A DNA stretch of 64,000 nt from Arsukibacterium sp. (GTDB lineage: Bacteria > Pseudomonadota > Gammaproteobacteria > Enterobacterales > Alteromonadaceae): NCBI RefSeq assembly GCF_018402695.1, contig NZ_JAGYIM010000019.1, forward strand, positions 434,001-498,000, given 5' to 3'. The translations under genes were made by a program, and so were the position numbers. The notes under the pieces are model-generated. The model was not told the origin of the DNA. It was given only the letters and a program-made list of their open reading frames with translations, and made no database searches. Position 1 is the first letter of the stretch; each line of letters begins with the position of its first letter. Of this stretch, positions 18,338 through 27,481 are shown piece after piece.

Positions 18338-20260
18338 ATGAGCATTTTTGAGCACTACAAATCACGATATGAGGCCACCCGAGAAGAAGAGCTAAGCATT
18401 CAGGAGTATCTGGCACTTTGTAAAGAAGACAAAAGTTGTTATGCCACCGCAGCCGAGCGCTTATTGCTTGCTATCGGTGAACCCGAACTGATTGATACTG
18501 CTCAGGATCCGCAGTTAAGCAGGTTATTTTCCAACAGGGTAATTGCCCGTTACCCGGCATTTTCTGAATTTTACGGCATGGAAGATGCTATAGAACAAAT
18601 AGTGTCTTATCTGAAACACTCGGCACAGGGCTTGGAAGAGCGCAAACAAATTTTATACTTACTAGGGCCGGTCGGGGGCGGTAAATCCTCCCTTGCGGAA
18701 AAGCTCAAACATCTGATGCAACAGGTGCCGATTTATTACTTAAAAGGTTCACCGGTTTATGACCATCCACTGTCACTGTTTGATGCCAGCGAAGATGGCC
18801 GCTTATTACAACAGGAATACGGCATTCCGCCGCGTTATCTGCGCAATATTCTGTCGCCCTGGGCAACTAAACGGTTACACGAATACAACGGTGATATCAG
18901 CCAGTTCAGGGTAGTGAAGAAATACCCGTCAATTCTGGATCAAATTGCTATTGCCAAGACCGAACCGGGTGATGAAAACAATCAGGATATAGCCGCACTA
19001 GTGGGTAAGGTTGATATTCGCAAGCTGGAACATTTCGCCCAGAACGACCCTGATGCTTATAGTTATTCCGGCGCATTGTGCCGGGCAAATCAGGGCCTGA
19101 TGGAATTTGTTGAAATGTTCAAAGCGCCGATAAAAGTATTGCACCCGCTGCTTACCGCTACCCAGGAGGGTAATTACAACGGCACGGAAGGTCTGGCAGC
19201 GCTGCCATTTGATGGCATTATACTGGCGCATAGCAACGAGTCTGAATGGCAGACTTTTCGTAACAACAAAAACAATGAAGCCTTCTTGGACAGGGTGTAC
19301 ATTGTCAAAGTGCCGTATTGTCTGCGGGTGAGTGAAGAGAAAAAAATATACCAGAAGTTACTCGAGCATAGTGAATTGAACGCCGCGCCCTGTGCGCCGG
19401 GAACCTTAAGCTCACTTGCCCAGTTCGCGGTACTGTCCCGGCTGAAACAGCCTGAAAACTCCAGCATCTACTCAAAAATGCGGGTATACGATGGTGAAAG
19501 CTTAAAAGATACTGATCCTAAAGCTAAATCGTATCAGGAATACCGAGATTACGCCGGGGTAGACGAGGGTATGACCGGTTTATCTACCCGCTTCGCGTTT
19601 AAAATATTGTCGCGGGTATTTAACTTCGACAGTACTGAAGTGGCAGCCAACCCGGTGCATTTATTTTATGTGCTGGAACAGCAAATAGAACGCGAGCAAT
19701 TTGCCGCTGATGTAGCAGAACGCTATCTGGAGCATCTTAAAGGCTATCTGACACCTAAATATATCGAGTTTATTGGCAAGGAAATTCAGACGGCTTACCT
19801 TGAGTCATATTCGGAGTATGGCCAGAATATTTTTGACCGGTATGTCATTTATGCCGATTTCTGGATCCAGGATCAGGAATACCGGGACCCGGAAACCGGC
19901 CAGCTGTTTGATCGGGCCGCCCTGAACGCTGAACTTGAGAAAATTGAGAAACCAGCGGGGATAAGCAACCCTAAAGATTTTCGCAATGAAATCGTCAATT
20001 TTGTGTTGCGGGCTAAAGCCAAAAATAATGGTAAAAACCCCCTGTGGACCAGCTATGAAAAACTGCGCACGGTCATTGAAAAGAAAATGTTCTCCAGTAC
20101 GGAAGAGCTACTGCCAGTCATTTCATTTAATGCCAAAACCTCAACTGAAGATCAGAAAAAGCATGATGATTTCGTTAACCGGATGATGGAGAAAGGCTAC
20201 ACCCGAAAGCAAGTCAGACTGCTGTCGGAATGGTATTTGCGGGTTCGCAAATCACAATAA
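18338..20260 (+). CDS. yeaG: PrkA family serine protein kinase (YeaG)
   Basis: 640 residues, close to E. coli YeaG along the whole length. It has an N-terminal AAA-type ATPase with Walker [10 protein letters not shown] (about 108-116) and the C-terminal PrkA kinase-like domain with the conserved [16 protein letters not shown] region. YeaG acts in nitrogen-starvation and stationary-phase stress. The ATG at 18338 is chosen because GGAGG lies 5 bases upstream; a GTG six bases earlier is inside the ribosome site. It heads the prkA-yeaH-ycgB operon: yeaH starts 13 bases after its stop. Confidence 0.96.
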   Translation: MSIFEHYKSRYEATREEELSIQEYLALCKEDKSCYATAAERLLLAIGEPELIDTAQDPQLSRLFSNRVIARYPAFSEFYGMEDAIEQIVSYLKHSAQGLEERKQILYLLGPVGGGKSSLAEKLKHLMQQVPIYYLKGSPVYDHPLSLFDASEDGRLLQQEYGIPPRYLRNILSPWATKRLHEYNGDISQFRVVKKYPSILDQIAIAKTEPGDENNQDIAALVGKVDIRKLEHFAQNDPDAYSYSGALCRANQGLMEFVEMFKAPIKVLHPLLTATQEGNYNGTEGLAALPFDGIILAHSNESEWQTFRNNKNNEAFLDRVYIVKVPYCLRVSEEKKIYQKLLEHSELNAAPCAPGTLSSLAQFAVLSRLKQPENSSIYSKMRVYDGESLKDTDPKAKSYQEYRDYAGVDEGMTGLSTRFAFKILSRVFNFDSTEVAANPVHLFYVLEQQIEREQFAADVAERYLEHLKGYLTPKYIEFIGKEIQTAYLESYSEYGQNIFDRYVIYADFWIQDQEYRDPETGQLFDRAALNAELEKIEKPAGISNPKDFRNEIVNFVLRAKAKNNGKNPLWTSYEKLRTVIEKKMFSSTEELLPVISFNAKTSTEDQKKHDDFVNRMMEKGYTRKQVRLLSEWYLRVRKSQ

Positions 20261-20273
20261 CGCCGGAGGTAGT

Positions 20274-21539
20274 ATGGCGCACTTTATTGACCGTCGACTC
20301 AATGGCAAAAACAAAAGCGCTGTTAACCGGCAGCGCTTTATCCGGCGCTACAAACAGCAAATTAAAAAAGCAGTGGCTGACGCTATCAGCAAGCGAAGCG
20401 TCACCGACATCAGCAGTGGTGAGAATGTCACCATTCCCAGTAAAGATATCACCGAGCCTTTTTTTCATCAGGGTAAGGGCGGGCGTCGTCAAATCATTCA
20501 TCCAGGCAACGACCAGTTCAGTGAAGGAGATCGTATTCCAAAGCCACAAGGAGGTTCAGGTGGTAGTGGTCACGGCGATGCCAGTGCCGACGGCGAAGGT
20601 AATGATGACTTTGTTTTTTCAATTTCTAAAGATGAGTATCTGGACTTGTTATTTGAGGATTTGGCACTACCAAACCTGAAGAAAAACCAGCTGGATAAGT
20701 TAGTCCAGTATAAGAGCGTAAGAGCGGGTTATCGCGCCGAAGGCGTGCCGAGTAATATTGACATAGTGCGTTCGTTGCGCGGCTCACTGGCCAGACGGGT
20801 AGCCATGACCGCGGGCAAAAAGAGTAAGCTGGCCGAACTGGAACAGCAACTGCAAGCTCTGGACCTGGAACCGGTGCCTGATCAACAGCAACGGCTGCAA
20901 CTTCTGGAGCAAATTGCAGCGCTTAAAGCCAGCATTGCTGCTGTGCCTTTTATTGACAGTTTTGATTTACGCTTTCGTAATTACCAGAAAAAACCTGAGC
21001 CCACCAGCAAAGCCGTAATGTTTTGTCTGATGGACGTTTCAGGCTCAATGGACCAGGCAACCAAAGATATGGCGAAACGATTTTATATTCTGCTGTATCT
21101 GTTTTTAAGCCGCAGCTATAAGAATGTCGAAGTCGTTTATATTCGTCATCATACTCAGGCTAAAGAGGTAGATGAACAAGAGTTTTTTTACTCCCAGGAA
21201 ACAGGCGGCACTATTGTCTCATCGGCATTAAAACTGATGCATGAGATTATCCTGGAGCGCTTTGACCCGGCACAGTGGAATATCTATGCCGCCCAGGCCT
21301 CTGATGGTGATAACTGGACTGATGACAGTGCGCCCTGTGCGACGCTCCTGGCGAACAAACTACTACCGCTGGTGCGCTACTACGCTTACATAGAGATCAC
21401 CCCCAGAGCACACCAAAGTCTGTGGCACGAATATGAAAAACTATTGGCGCAGCATGACAATATAGCTATAGAGCATATCCGCGAGCTGGCAGATATTTAC
21501 CCGGTATTTCGCCAGCTGTTTAAAAAGCAAGCGGCCTGA
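20274..21539 (+). CDS. yeaH: YeaH family (DUF444) von Willebrand-type protein
   Basis: 421 residues. The N-terminus is basic ([20 protein letters not shown]), followed by a Gly-rich, Ser-rich linker near 85-110, a coiled segment near 180-215, and a von Willebrand A-like domain with the metal site DVSGS (about 253). The C-terminal part has the YAYIEIT segment. It is the usual partner of PrkA kinases and is thought to work with YeaG in stress adaptation; no catalytic activity is known. A GGAGG site precedes the start. It lies between prkA and ycgB with short gaps of 13 and 9 bases. Confidence 0.94.
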   Translation: MAHFIDRRLNGKNKSAVNRQRFIRRYKQQIKKAVADAISKRSVTDISSGENVTIPSKDITEPFFHQGKGGRRQIIHPGNDQFSEGDRIPKPQGGSGGSGHGDASADGEGNDDFVFSISKDEYLDLLFEDLALPNLKKNQLDKLVQYKSVRAGYRAEGVPSNIDIVRSLRGSLARRVAMTAGKKSKLAELEQQLQALDLEPVPDQQQRLQLLEQIAALKASIAAVPFIDSFDLRFRNYQKKPEPTSKAVMFCLMDVSGSMDQATKDMAKRFYILLYLFLSRSYKNVEVVYIRHHTQAKEVDEQEFFYSQETGGTIVSSALKLMHEIILERFDPAQWNIYAAQASDGDNWTDDSAPCATLLANKLLPLVRYYAYIEITPRAHQSLWHEYEKLLAQHDNIAIEHIRELADIYPVFRQLFKKQAA

Positions 21540-21548
21540 GGAGGTCAT

Positions 21549-23072
21549 ATGGCAAAAGCACAAGCCCAGCCACAATGTCTGGCCGACGGCCCCGACTGGA
21601 CGTTCGATTTGCTGGAGGAGTACCACCAGGAAATTGCCCGGGTGGCGGCCTTCTATCAGCTCGATACCTATCCGAATCAGATAGAAGTCATTACCGCAGA
21701 GCAGATGATGGACGCCTATTCCAGCGTTGGTATGCCACTGGGTTATCATCATTGGTCGTATGGTAAGAAGTTTATTCAGACCGAACAAAACTATAAACGT
21801 GGCTACATGGGGCTGGCGTATGAAATTGTCATCAACTCTAACCCGTGTATTGCCTACCTGATGGAGGAGAACACTATTACCATGCAGGCGCTGGTAATGG
21901 CCCATGCCAGTTATGGCCATAATTCCTTCTTTAAAAATAACTATCTGTTTAAAACCTGGACCGACGCAGGCTCAATTATCGATTATCTGGTATTCGCCAA
22001 AAATTACATTAGCCACTGTGAAGAAAAGTACGGCATAACGGAAGTGGAAGATATGCTGGATTCCTGTCACGCCCTGATGAACTATGGCGTCGATCGTTAT
22101 AAACGGCCACAGAAAATCTCGCTGGAAATCGAGCAAAAACGCCAGGAAGAGCGCGAAGCGTACCTGCAAAGTCAGGTCAATGATTTGTGGCGGACTATCC
22201 CGTTAAAAGCCCCCACTGAAGAGCAGCGCTTAAGTCGGTTCCCGGCGGAACCTCAGGAGAATCTGCTGTATTTTATTGAAAAAAATGCCCCACTACTTAA
22301 ACCATGGCAACGGGAAATAGTCAGGATTGTTCGGAAAATCTCCCAGTATTTTTATCCACAGAAACAAACCCAGGTAATGAACGAAGGCTGGGCCACGTTC
22401 TGGCATTACACTATTTTGCAGCACCTGTACGACGAGGGAAAAGTCAGCGACCGCTTTATGCTGGAAGTGCTGCACAGCCACACCAATGTTGTGGCACAGC
22501 CCGAATACAATAGTAAGTATTACAGCGGTATTAACCCTTACGCGCTGGGGTTTGCCATGTTCACTGATATTCGGCGGATTTGCGAGCACCCTACCGCTGA
22601 GGATAAAGAGTGGTTTCCCGATATAGCCGGCAGTGACTGGCTGCAAACGCTGCACTTTGCCATGCAAAACTTTAAAGATGAAAGTTTTATCAGCCAGTAT
22701 CTGTCACCTAAGGTCATCCGCGATTTTCATTTGTTCGCTATTGTTGATGATGACGAAGCAAACAGTCTGGAAGTCAGCGCCATTCATAATGCCGACGGTT
22801 ACCAGAGGATCCGGCAAATGCTGTCAGCGCAGTATAATTTAAGCCAGATTGAACCCAATATTCAGGTCTATAACGTCAATATCAATACTGATCGGGCCCT
22901 GACCCTGCGTTACATTCCCCAACAACGGGTGCCACTAGCCAAAAATGCAGCGGAAGTACTGAAGCATTTACACCGTTTGTGGGGGTTTGAGGTGATACTG
23001 GAGCAACTTAATCAGGATGGTAGCGCTGAACTGCTGGCTCGTTGTCCAGAGCTGGCTGAGCGCTCCGGCTAA
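21549..23072 (+). CDS. ycgB: SpoVR family protein (YcgB)
   Basis: 507 residues, typical SpoVR family length. Conserved parts are visible: DWTFDLLEEYHQEIARVA, the PLGYHHWSYGKKF motif, ENTITMQALVMAHASYGHNSFF with several His, and NEGWATFWHYTI, which looks like a metal-binding HExxH relative. The biochemical role is unknown; in Bacillus SpoVR affects spore cortex formation, while in gammaproteobacteria the gene is stress regulated with PrkA and YeaH. The GAGGAGG site overlaps the yeaH stop region. In E. coli ycgB is elsewhere; here all three form one operon, convergent with the GGDEF gene after 31 bases. Confidence 0.94.
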   Translation: MAKAQAQPQCLADGPDWTFDLLEEYHQEIARVAAFYQLDTYPNQIEVITAEQMMDAYSSVGMPLGYHHWSYGKKFIQTEQNYKRGYMGLAYEIVINSNPCIAYLMEENTITMQALVMAHASYGHNSFFKNNYLFKTWTDAGSIIDYLVFAKNYISHCEEKYGITEVEDMLDSCHALMNYGVDRYKRPQKISLEIEQKRQEEREAYLQSQVNDLWRTIPLKAPTEEQRLSRFPAEPQENLLYFIEKNAPLLKPWQREIVRIVRKISQYFYPQKQTQVMNEGWATFWHYTILQHLYDEGKVSDRFMLEVLHSHTNVVAQPEYNSKYYSGINPYALGFAMFTDIRRICEHPTAEDKEWFPDIAGSDWLQTLHFAMQNFKDESFISQYLSPKVIRDFHLFAIVDDDEANSLEVSAIHNADGYQRIRQMLSAQYNLSQIEPNIQVYNVNINTDRALTLRYIPQQRVPLAKNAAEVLKHLHRLWGFEVILEQLNQDGSAELLARCPELAERSG

Positions 23073-23103
23073 CGCCTGGTAATACCCAGTAGTTGTTTAG
23101 GTA

Positions 23104-24081
23104 TCATTCATCGTCAGCTGGGTAACAAGTGACTTTGTTGCGGCCATCCACTTTCGACTGATAGAGTGCCTTATCTGCTGCCTCTATCCAATGACGGTGC
23201 TCCTGCATACTGACATCCCGCTCTGCCAGCCCAAGACTGATGGTGACATTAAGCGTCGTTTTATTGTATTGAATGGCAAGAATGGCCACTTGTTGCCGGA
23301 TCCGCTCTGCCAGGCATAATGCCTGTTCCATCGTGGTGTCTACCAGCAGGATCGCAAACTCTTCACCACCATAACGACCCGCCAGATCGGTGGTACGAAT
23401 GTTCGCTTTAATTACGTCAGCTACTTTGCGAATTACCTCATCGCCCGCTGTATGGCCATAGGTATCATTAACCCGCTTAAAATGATCAATATCGCACATT
23501 AGCAGGGTGCTACGGTGCTGGCTGTAGCGCTGTAAGCGGTTGAATTCCTGAATAAGCGCATCCTCCCAATGGCCACGGGTGCTTAACTGAGTCAGAAAAT
23601 CGGTTTTCGATAATTGCTTTAACCTGCCATTCATCGATTCAAGCTCTGTGCGACTGACCGCCGCATCTGTGACATCGTAAATAATGATACACAAATGGGT
23701 AACCTGACCACGGGTGTCTGTCAGGGGGAAAATAGTACTGTTCTGGTACATGTATTCGGCACTACCGGTAATAGGCCGGTAGTTTTTGAATTTAAAAATA
23801 TAAGGCCGTTGCTCCCAGATGGTAAAGGCGCGGTTTTTCAGTAAAATTACCGGGTCGCATTTACGCCGCAGCCATTCCTCGTCAATTTCTGGAAATAAAT
23901 CGAATAAATAGCGTTCTCTGACATGGCGTGGGGTTAAGCCGCTATGGCTCTCCATAAAGCCATTCCAGACCTGGATGCGATAGTCGCTGTTTAACACCAC
24001 CAGCCCGACATCCACCGTCTGGAACATGTCCATTAACCAATGAATTTCAGAGGCATCAAACTCGGCATTGGTTAAACTCAT
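23104..24081 (-). CDS. PAS domain diguanylate cyclase
   Basis: 325 residues, no membrane segment. A PAS domain (about 12-130; DVGLVVLNSDYRIQVWNGFM, LCIIIYDVTD) is followed by a GGDEF domain (about 155-322). The active site is GGEEF in RYGGEEFAILLVD, and an inhibitory I-site RTTD lies five residues before it, so an active, feedback-inhibited c-di-GMP synthase is expected. Only two bases separate its start from the stop of the receiver/CheC-like gene, and its ribosome site lies in that gene, so the two are surely co-translated. The receiver protein may control or sense the same pathway. Confidence 0.9.
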   Translation of the reverse strand: MSLTNAEFDASEIHWLMDMFQTVDVGLVVLNSDYRIQVWNGFMESHSGLTPRHVRERYLFDLFPEIDEEWLRRKCDPVILLKNRAFTIWEQRPYIFKFKNYRPITGSAEYMYQNSTIFPLTDTRGQVTHLCIIIYDVTDAAVSRTELESMNGRLKQLSKTDFLTQLSTRGHWEDALIQEFNRLQRYSQHRSTLLMCDIDHFKRVNDTYGHTAGDEVIRKVADVIKANIRTTDLAGRYGGEEFAILLVDTTMEQALCLAERIRQQVAILAIQYNKTTLNVTISLGLAERDVSMQEHRHWIEAADKALYQSKVDGRNKVTCYPADDE

Positions 24082-24083
24082 GG

Positions 24084-25091
24084 TTATTCTTCCAGTAAAA
24101 AAGCAACTTTTTGCTTCATGGTTTTCACACTGTCTTCGGTAAACAACAGTAGCAAATCACAATTAATATTGTAGTTTTCGATACCGTAACTAAGCTCTAT
24201 CGCCAGAGTTTTGCGCCAGCGCCGGGCGTTGGCTTTAATTAATTCACTGACCGGTGCATGCTGGCCCAGAACTACCGGATGGCCCTGGCTGAAGCTCATA
24301 TCTAATTGCTCAGCTATACCTTTTAATACAGCGCCAATCAGAATATTGGCCACATCCATTAACAGTTCTAGTTCCGTTGACGGGGTTAATTCACCCTGGA
24401 AATTAAGCAGGCTGGCAATATCCTTAAAACTGGAATCGGTCAGGATCAGCAGTGCTTCACCAGCCACCCCGCCGCCGATAAATCCCTGACACACCGCTGA
24501 CGTAGAAGAATGTTGCTCTACCGAAGCCAGTGCCATATGCAACTCACTGACTTCAATAACATTAACATTCGGGATTGGCAGTTTTACAAACACATTCAGT
24601 AATCTTGCCAGTAAATCACCGGCCTGCCCCATGGCCACATTGGTAATTTCCTGAAACACATCGCGCATTTCGGCATTTAATTCAGTATCAGTAATGCGTT
24701 TATTCTGCGCTGGCATCGCCGACGGTTGGCGCAAGCTGACGCTTTGCAGGATAACCTGAAGTTTTGCGGCATCCACTGGCTTACGAATAAAGTCAAGCGC
24801 ACCTAATTCCATCACCCTCTGATAAGCTTCAGGCTGAACGTCACCAGACACCACCACAACGTTGACGTTAAGCTGCCGCTTTTTCAGCTCCGCTAACACC
24901 TGATACCCATCCATGATCGGCATATTCAAGTCAAGAAACAGCCAATCAATCGATTCCTTCTGCAAGGTCGCCAGCGCATCGGCACCATGGCCGGCAAAAT
25001 GAACACTGTCCTGCCAGTCCTGTGGTAAGATCCGGGCAAGTTGCTTGCGTGCCAGATTCGAGTCATCACATATCAGTACAGCGGTGGTCAT
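24084..25091 (-). CDS. Response regulator with CheC/CheX-like phosphatase domain
   Basis: 335 residues. The receiver domain (1-120) has the acidic pair DD9-10, phospho-acceptor Asp54 in LFLDLNMPIMDG, and the conserved Lys in FIRKPVD. The second half (about 140-335) looks like a CheC-family fold with two pseudo-repeats: EITNVAMGQAGDLLARLL, carrying the E-x-x-N pattern, and DVANILIGAVLKG, where Asp replaces Glu. CheC-type proteins remove phosphate from CheY-like receivers, so this may be a receiver fused to its own phosphatase or to a phosphatase for another protein. It heads an operon with the PAS-GGDEF gene. Receiver sure; second domain inferred. Confidence 0.8.
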   Translation of the reverse strand: MTTAVLICDDSNLARKQLARILPQDWQDSVHFAGHGADALATLQKESIDWLFLDLNMPIMDGYQVLAELKKRQLNVNVVVVSGDVQPEAYQRVMELGALDFIRKPVDAAKLQVILQSVSLRQPSAMPAQNKRITDTELNAEMRDVFQEITNVAMGQAGDLLARLLNVFVKLPIPNVNVIEVSELHMALASVEQHSSTSAVCQGFIGGGVAGEALLILTDSSFKDIASLLNFQGELTPSTELELLMDVANILIGAVLKGIAEQLDMSFSQGHPVVLGQHAPVSELIKANARRWRKTLAIELSYGIENYNINCDLLLLFTEDSVKTMKQKVAFLLEE

Positions 25092-25221
25092 TGGGCACTC
25101 ACTTTAATGCTTCGTCTGTCTATAATAGACGCAAAACTGCTTTTGATGACAGCAGTCGGGGCAAATAAATTGCGTTGTGGGTTTGAATACCATTAAATTC
25201 CAGATAATTAGGACAATCACT

Positions 25222-25842
25222 ATGTTAAGTCAGTTTAGAAAATCATTATTCCTGAACACATTGTTATGCGCGACTTTAATTAGTCTACCCGCAACCGCAA
25301 TTGATCTCACCGCTGAATTAGCCAGCAGAGTCAGTAATGTTAAAGCAGGCAACCAACAGGTTGTGTTGCTGGGGCAGGAGTTAAAAACAGGCCAACCGGC
25401 GCCCGACTTTAAAGTTGTCGACAATAATTTTAAAACGGTGCAGTTAAGTGACTTCAGCGGTAAAACCATCCTGATTAGTGTCGTACCCAGTATAGACACG
25501 GGCATCTGTTCATTACAAACCAAACGCTTTAACAGTGAGGTGGCGGATATGCCTGAAGGCGTGGTGCTGCTGACGATCAGTACCGATTTACCCTTTGCTC
25601 AGAAACGCTACTGCCAGCAAGAACAAGTGGCTGATATGGCAGTATTATCCGATGCCGTATGGCGCGATTTTGGCAGTAACTACGGTTTACTGATTAAGGA
25701 CATGGGCTTGCTCACCCGGGCAATTCTCCTGATTGATGAAGCAGGGAAAATCCGCTATCAGCAATTGGTACCGGAACTGGCACAAGAGCCCGACTACGAT
25801 GCCGCATTAACCGCCCTGGCAAACCTGCTGAAAAAACCGTAA
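25222..25842 (+). CDS. tpx: Thiol peroxidase with signal peptide (Tpx type)
   Basis: 206 residues. The peroxidase core follows Tpx: AGQQ-like linker, APDFKVVDNNFKTVQLSDF, peroxidatic Cys in PSIDTGICSLQTKRF and resolving Cys in LPFAQKRYCQQEQV. Unlike cytoplasmic Tpx, the protein starts with a hydrophobic signal (RKSLFLNTLLCATLISLPATA, residues about 5-25), so export to the periplasm is predicted. AGGA lies 8 bases upstream of the ATG at 25222; an earlier in-frame start would put 15 unlikely residues before the signal. It needs an electron donor in the periplasm that is not evident here. Confidence 0.88.
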   Translation: MLSQFRKSLFLNTLLCATLISLPATAIDLTAELASRVSNVKAGNQQVVLLGQELKTGQPAPDFKVVDNNFKTVQLSDFSGKTILISVVPSIDTGICSLQTKRFNSEVADMPEGVVLLTISTDLPFAQKRYCQQEQVADMAVLSDAVWRDFGSNYGLLIKDMGLLTRAILLIDEAGKIRYQQLVPELAQEPDYDAALTALANLLKKP

Positions 25843-25872
25843 TCCGGCTAGTAAAAAATTTTAATTTCTCCT

Positions 25873-25900
25873 CTTGAAAATTAGGTAAGTAACCTTATTT
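25873..25900 (+). promoter_or_regulatory. Sigma-32-like promoter of hsp20
   Basis: CTTGAAA (25873-25879), a 13-base spacer, then CCTTATTT (25893-25900), compared with the heat-shock consensus CTTGAAA-N13/14-CCCCATNT. It precedes the thermometer-like leader and the small heat-shock gene, and the transcript would start near 25906. Confidence 0.65.
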
Positions 25901-26023
25901 CTGTAGCAGGTGGCCTGATAAGGCATCTGCTACAGCGAGTCAGCAGCGTCCCTGCTTAACCGCTGATTACCCGTTCATTTGAAGGGTATTTACTAACCAT
26001 TTTGCTATCTACAGAGGATTTGG
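25901..26023 (+). promoter_or_regulatory. ROSE-like RNA thermometer leader of hsp20
   Basis: Three hairpins can be drawn. H1: CTGTAGCAG (25901-25909) with CTGCTACAG (25927-25935) and inner GCCT/AGGC. H2: TACCC plus TTC (25968-25976) with GAA plus GGGTA (25981-25988), one bulged G. H3: CCA (25997-25999) with TGG (26021-26023), and TTGCT (26002-26006) facing the Shine-Dalgarno AGGA (26015-26018). The U-U-G-C-U opposite AGGA is the signature of ROSE thermometers, which mask the ribosome site of hsp20 genes until heat melts it. If transcription starts near 25906, the outermost H1 base pairs are lost but the rest stands. Confidence 0.65.
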
Positions 26024-26025
26024 CT

Positions 26026-26523
26026 ATGAACAACTTAGATTTTACTCCGTTTTACCGTTCTTTTATTGGTTTTGATCATCTGGCGAACCTGATGAATGCG
26101 GCTGCACGTAATGAAAAGCAGCCAGCGTATCCGCCTTACAACATCGAGGTTACCGGTGAAGATCAATACTGCATCACGATGGCCGTTGCCGGCTTTACTG
26201 AGCAGGAATTGTCAATTGAAACTGAAAACAATACCTTAGTGGTACAGGGTCAGAAAGACAGCAAGGATGATGGCCGGCATTTTGTTCATCAGGGCATTGC
26301 TGAGCGCAATTTTGAACGAAAATTCCAATTGTCTGATTATGTCAAAGTAACCGGTGCATCGCTGGAAAACGGCTTATTGCACATTGCGCTGGTCCGGGAA
26401 GTCCCTGAGGCGTTAAAACCGAGAAAAATTGCGATTGGCAATATTAAACAACCACAGCTGGTCACTGACGACAGTGCCGGCAAACAGGAAAACAGTAAGG
26501 TTAAAACCGCTGTAAACGGCTAA
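26026..26523 (+). CDS. ibpA: Small heat-shock protein (Hsp20/IbpA family)
   Basis: 165 residues. The N-terminus MNNLDFTPFYRSFIGFDHLANLM is close to E. coli IbpA/IbpB, followed by the alpha-crystallin domain (about 37-125; YPPYNIEVTGEDQYCITMAVAGF, ENGLLHIALVREVPE) and a 40-residue tail. Such holdases bind unfolding proteins and pass them to DnaK/ClpB. The ATG at 26026 has GAGGA 7 bases upstream; the frame extends 8 codons upstream from a TTG inside the leader. IbpA and IbpB cannot be told apart from sequence alone; only one copy is here. Confidence 0.92.
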   Translation: MNNLDFTPFYRSFIGFDHLANLMNAAARNEKQPAYPPYNIEVTGEDQYCITMAVAGFTEQELSIETENNTLVVQGQKDSKDDGRHFVHQGIAERNFERKFQLSDYVKVTGASLENGLLHIALVREVPEALKPRKIAIGNIKQPQLVTDDSAGKQENSKVKTAVNG

Positions 26524-26539
26524 ACCGCCTGCAACGGCT

Positions 26540-26567
26540 AAAACCACCTGCTCTGGCAGGTGGTTTT
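26540..26567 (+). terminator. Intrinsic terminator of hsp20
   Basis: Perfect 12-bp stem AAAACCACCTGC / GCAGGTGGTTTT around TCTG, 16 bases after the stop codon. Confidence 0.88.
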
Positions 26568-26574
26568 ACCATAA

Positions 26575-26600
26575 CAAAAGCCCTCAGTTGAGGGCTTTTG
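26575..26600 (-). terminator. Intrinsic terminator of adk
   Basis: Perfect 12-bp arms CAAAAGCCCTCA and TGAGGGCTTTTG around GT lie 16 bases beyond the adk stop (leftward). The two terminators stand back to back between convergent hsp20 and adk. Confidence 0.85.
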
Positions 26601-26616
26601 TGTTACTGAGACCGGT

Positions 26617-27288
<672 letters not shown>

Positions 27289-27481
27289 TCAAATATTTAT
27301 AGAACCGAATCTTTACACAATGTGCTTGCTGAAACAAGAATTTTGTCCACTGGTGCTACCTGAAGTGGCGTATTTACTAGCCTTTAGTCGATAGCCTTGC
27401 CAACAGCAGGCTCTGACGCCGTTTATTCGTTAAAGCGCCAGAAAGTCCCGCTTTTCCGGCTGCGCCAATGACAGATACCGA

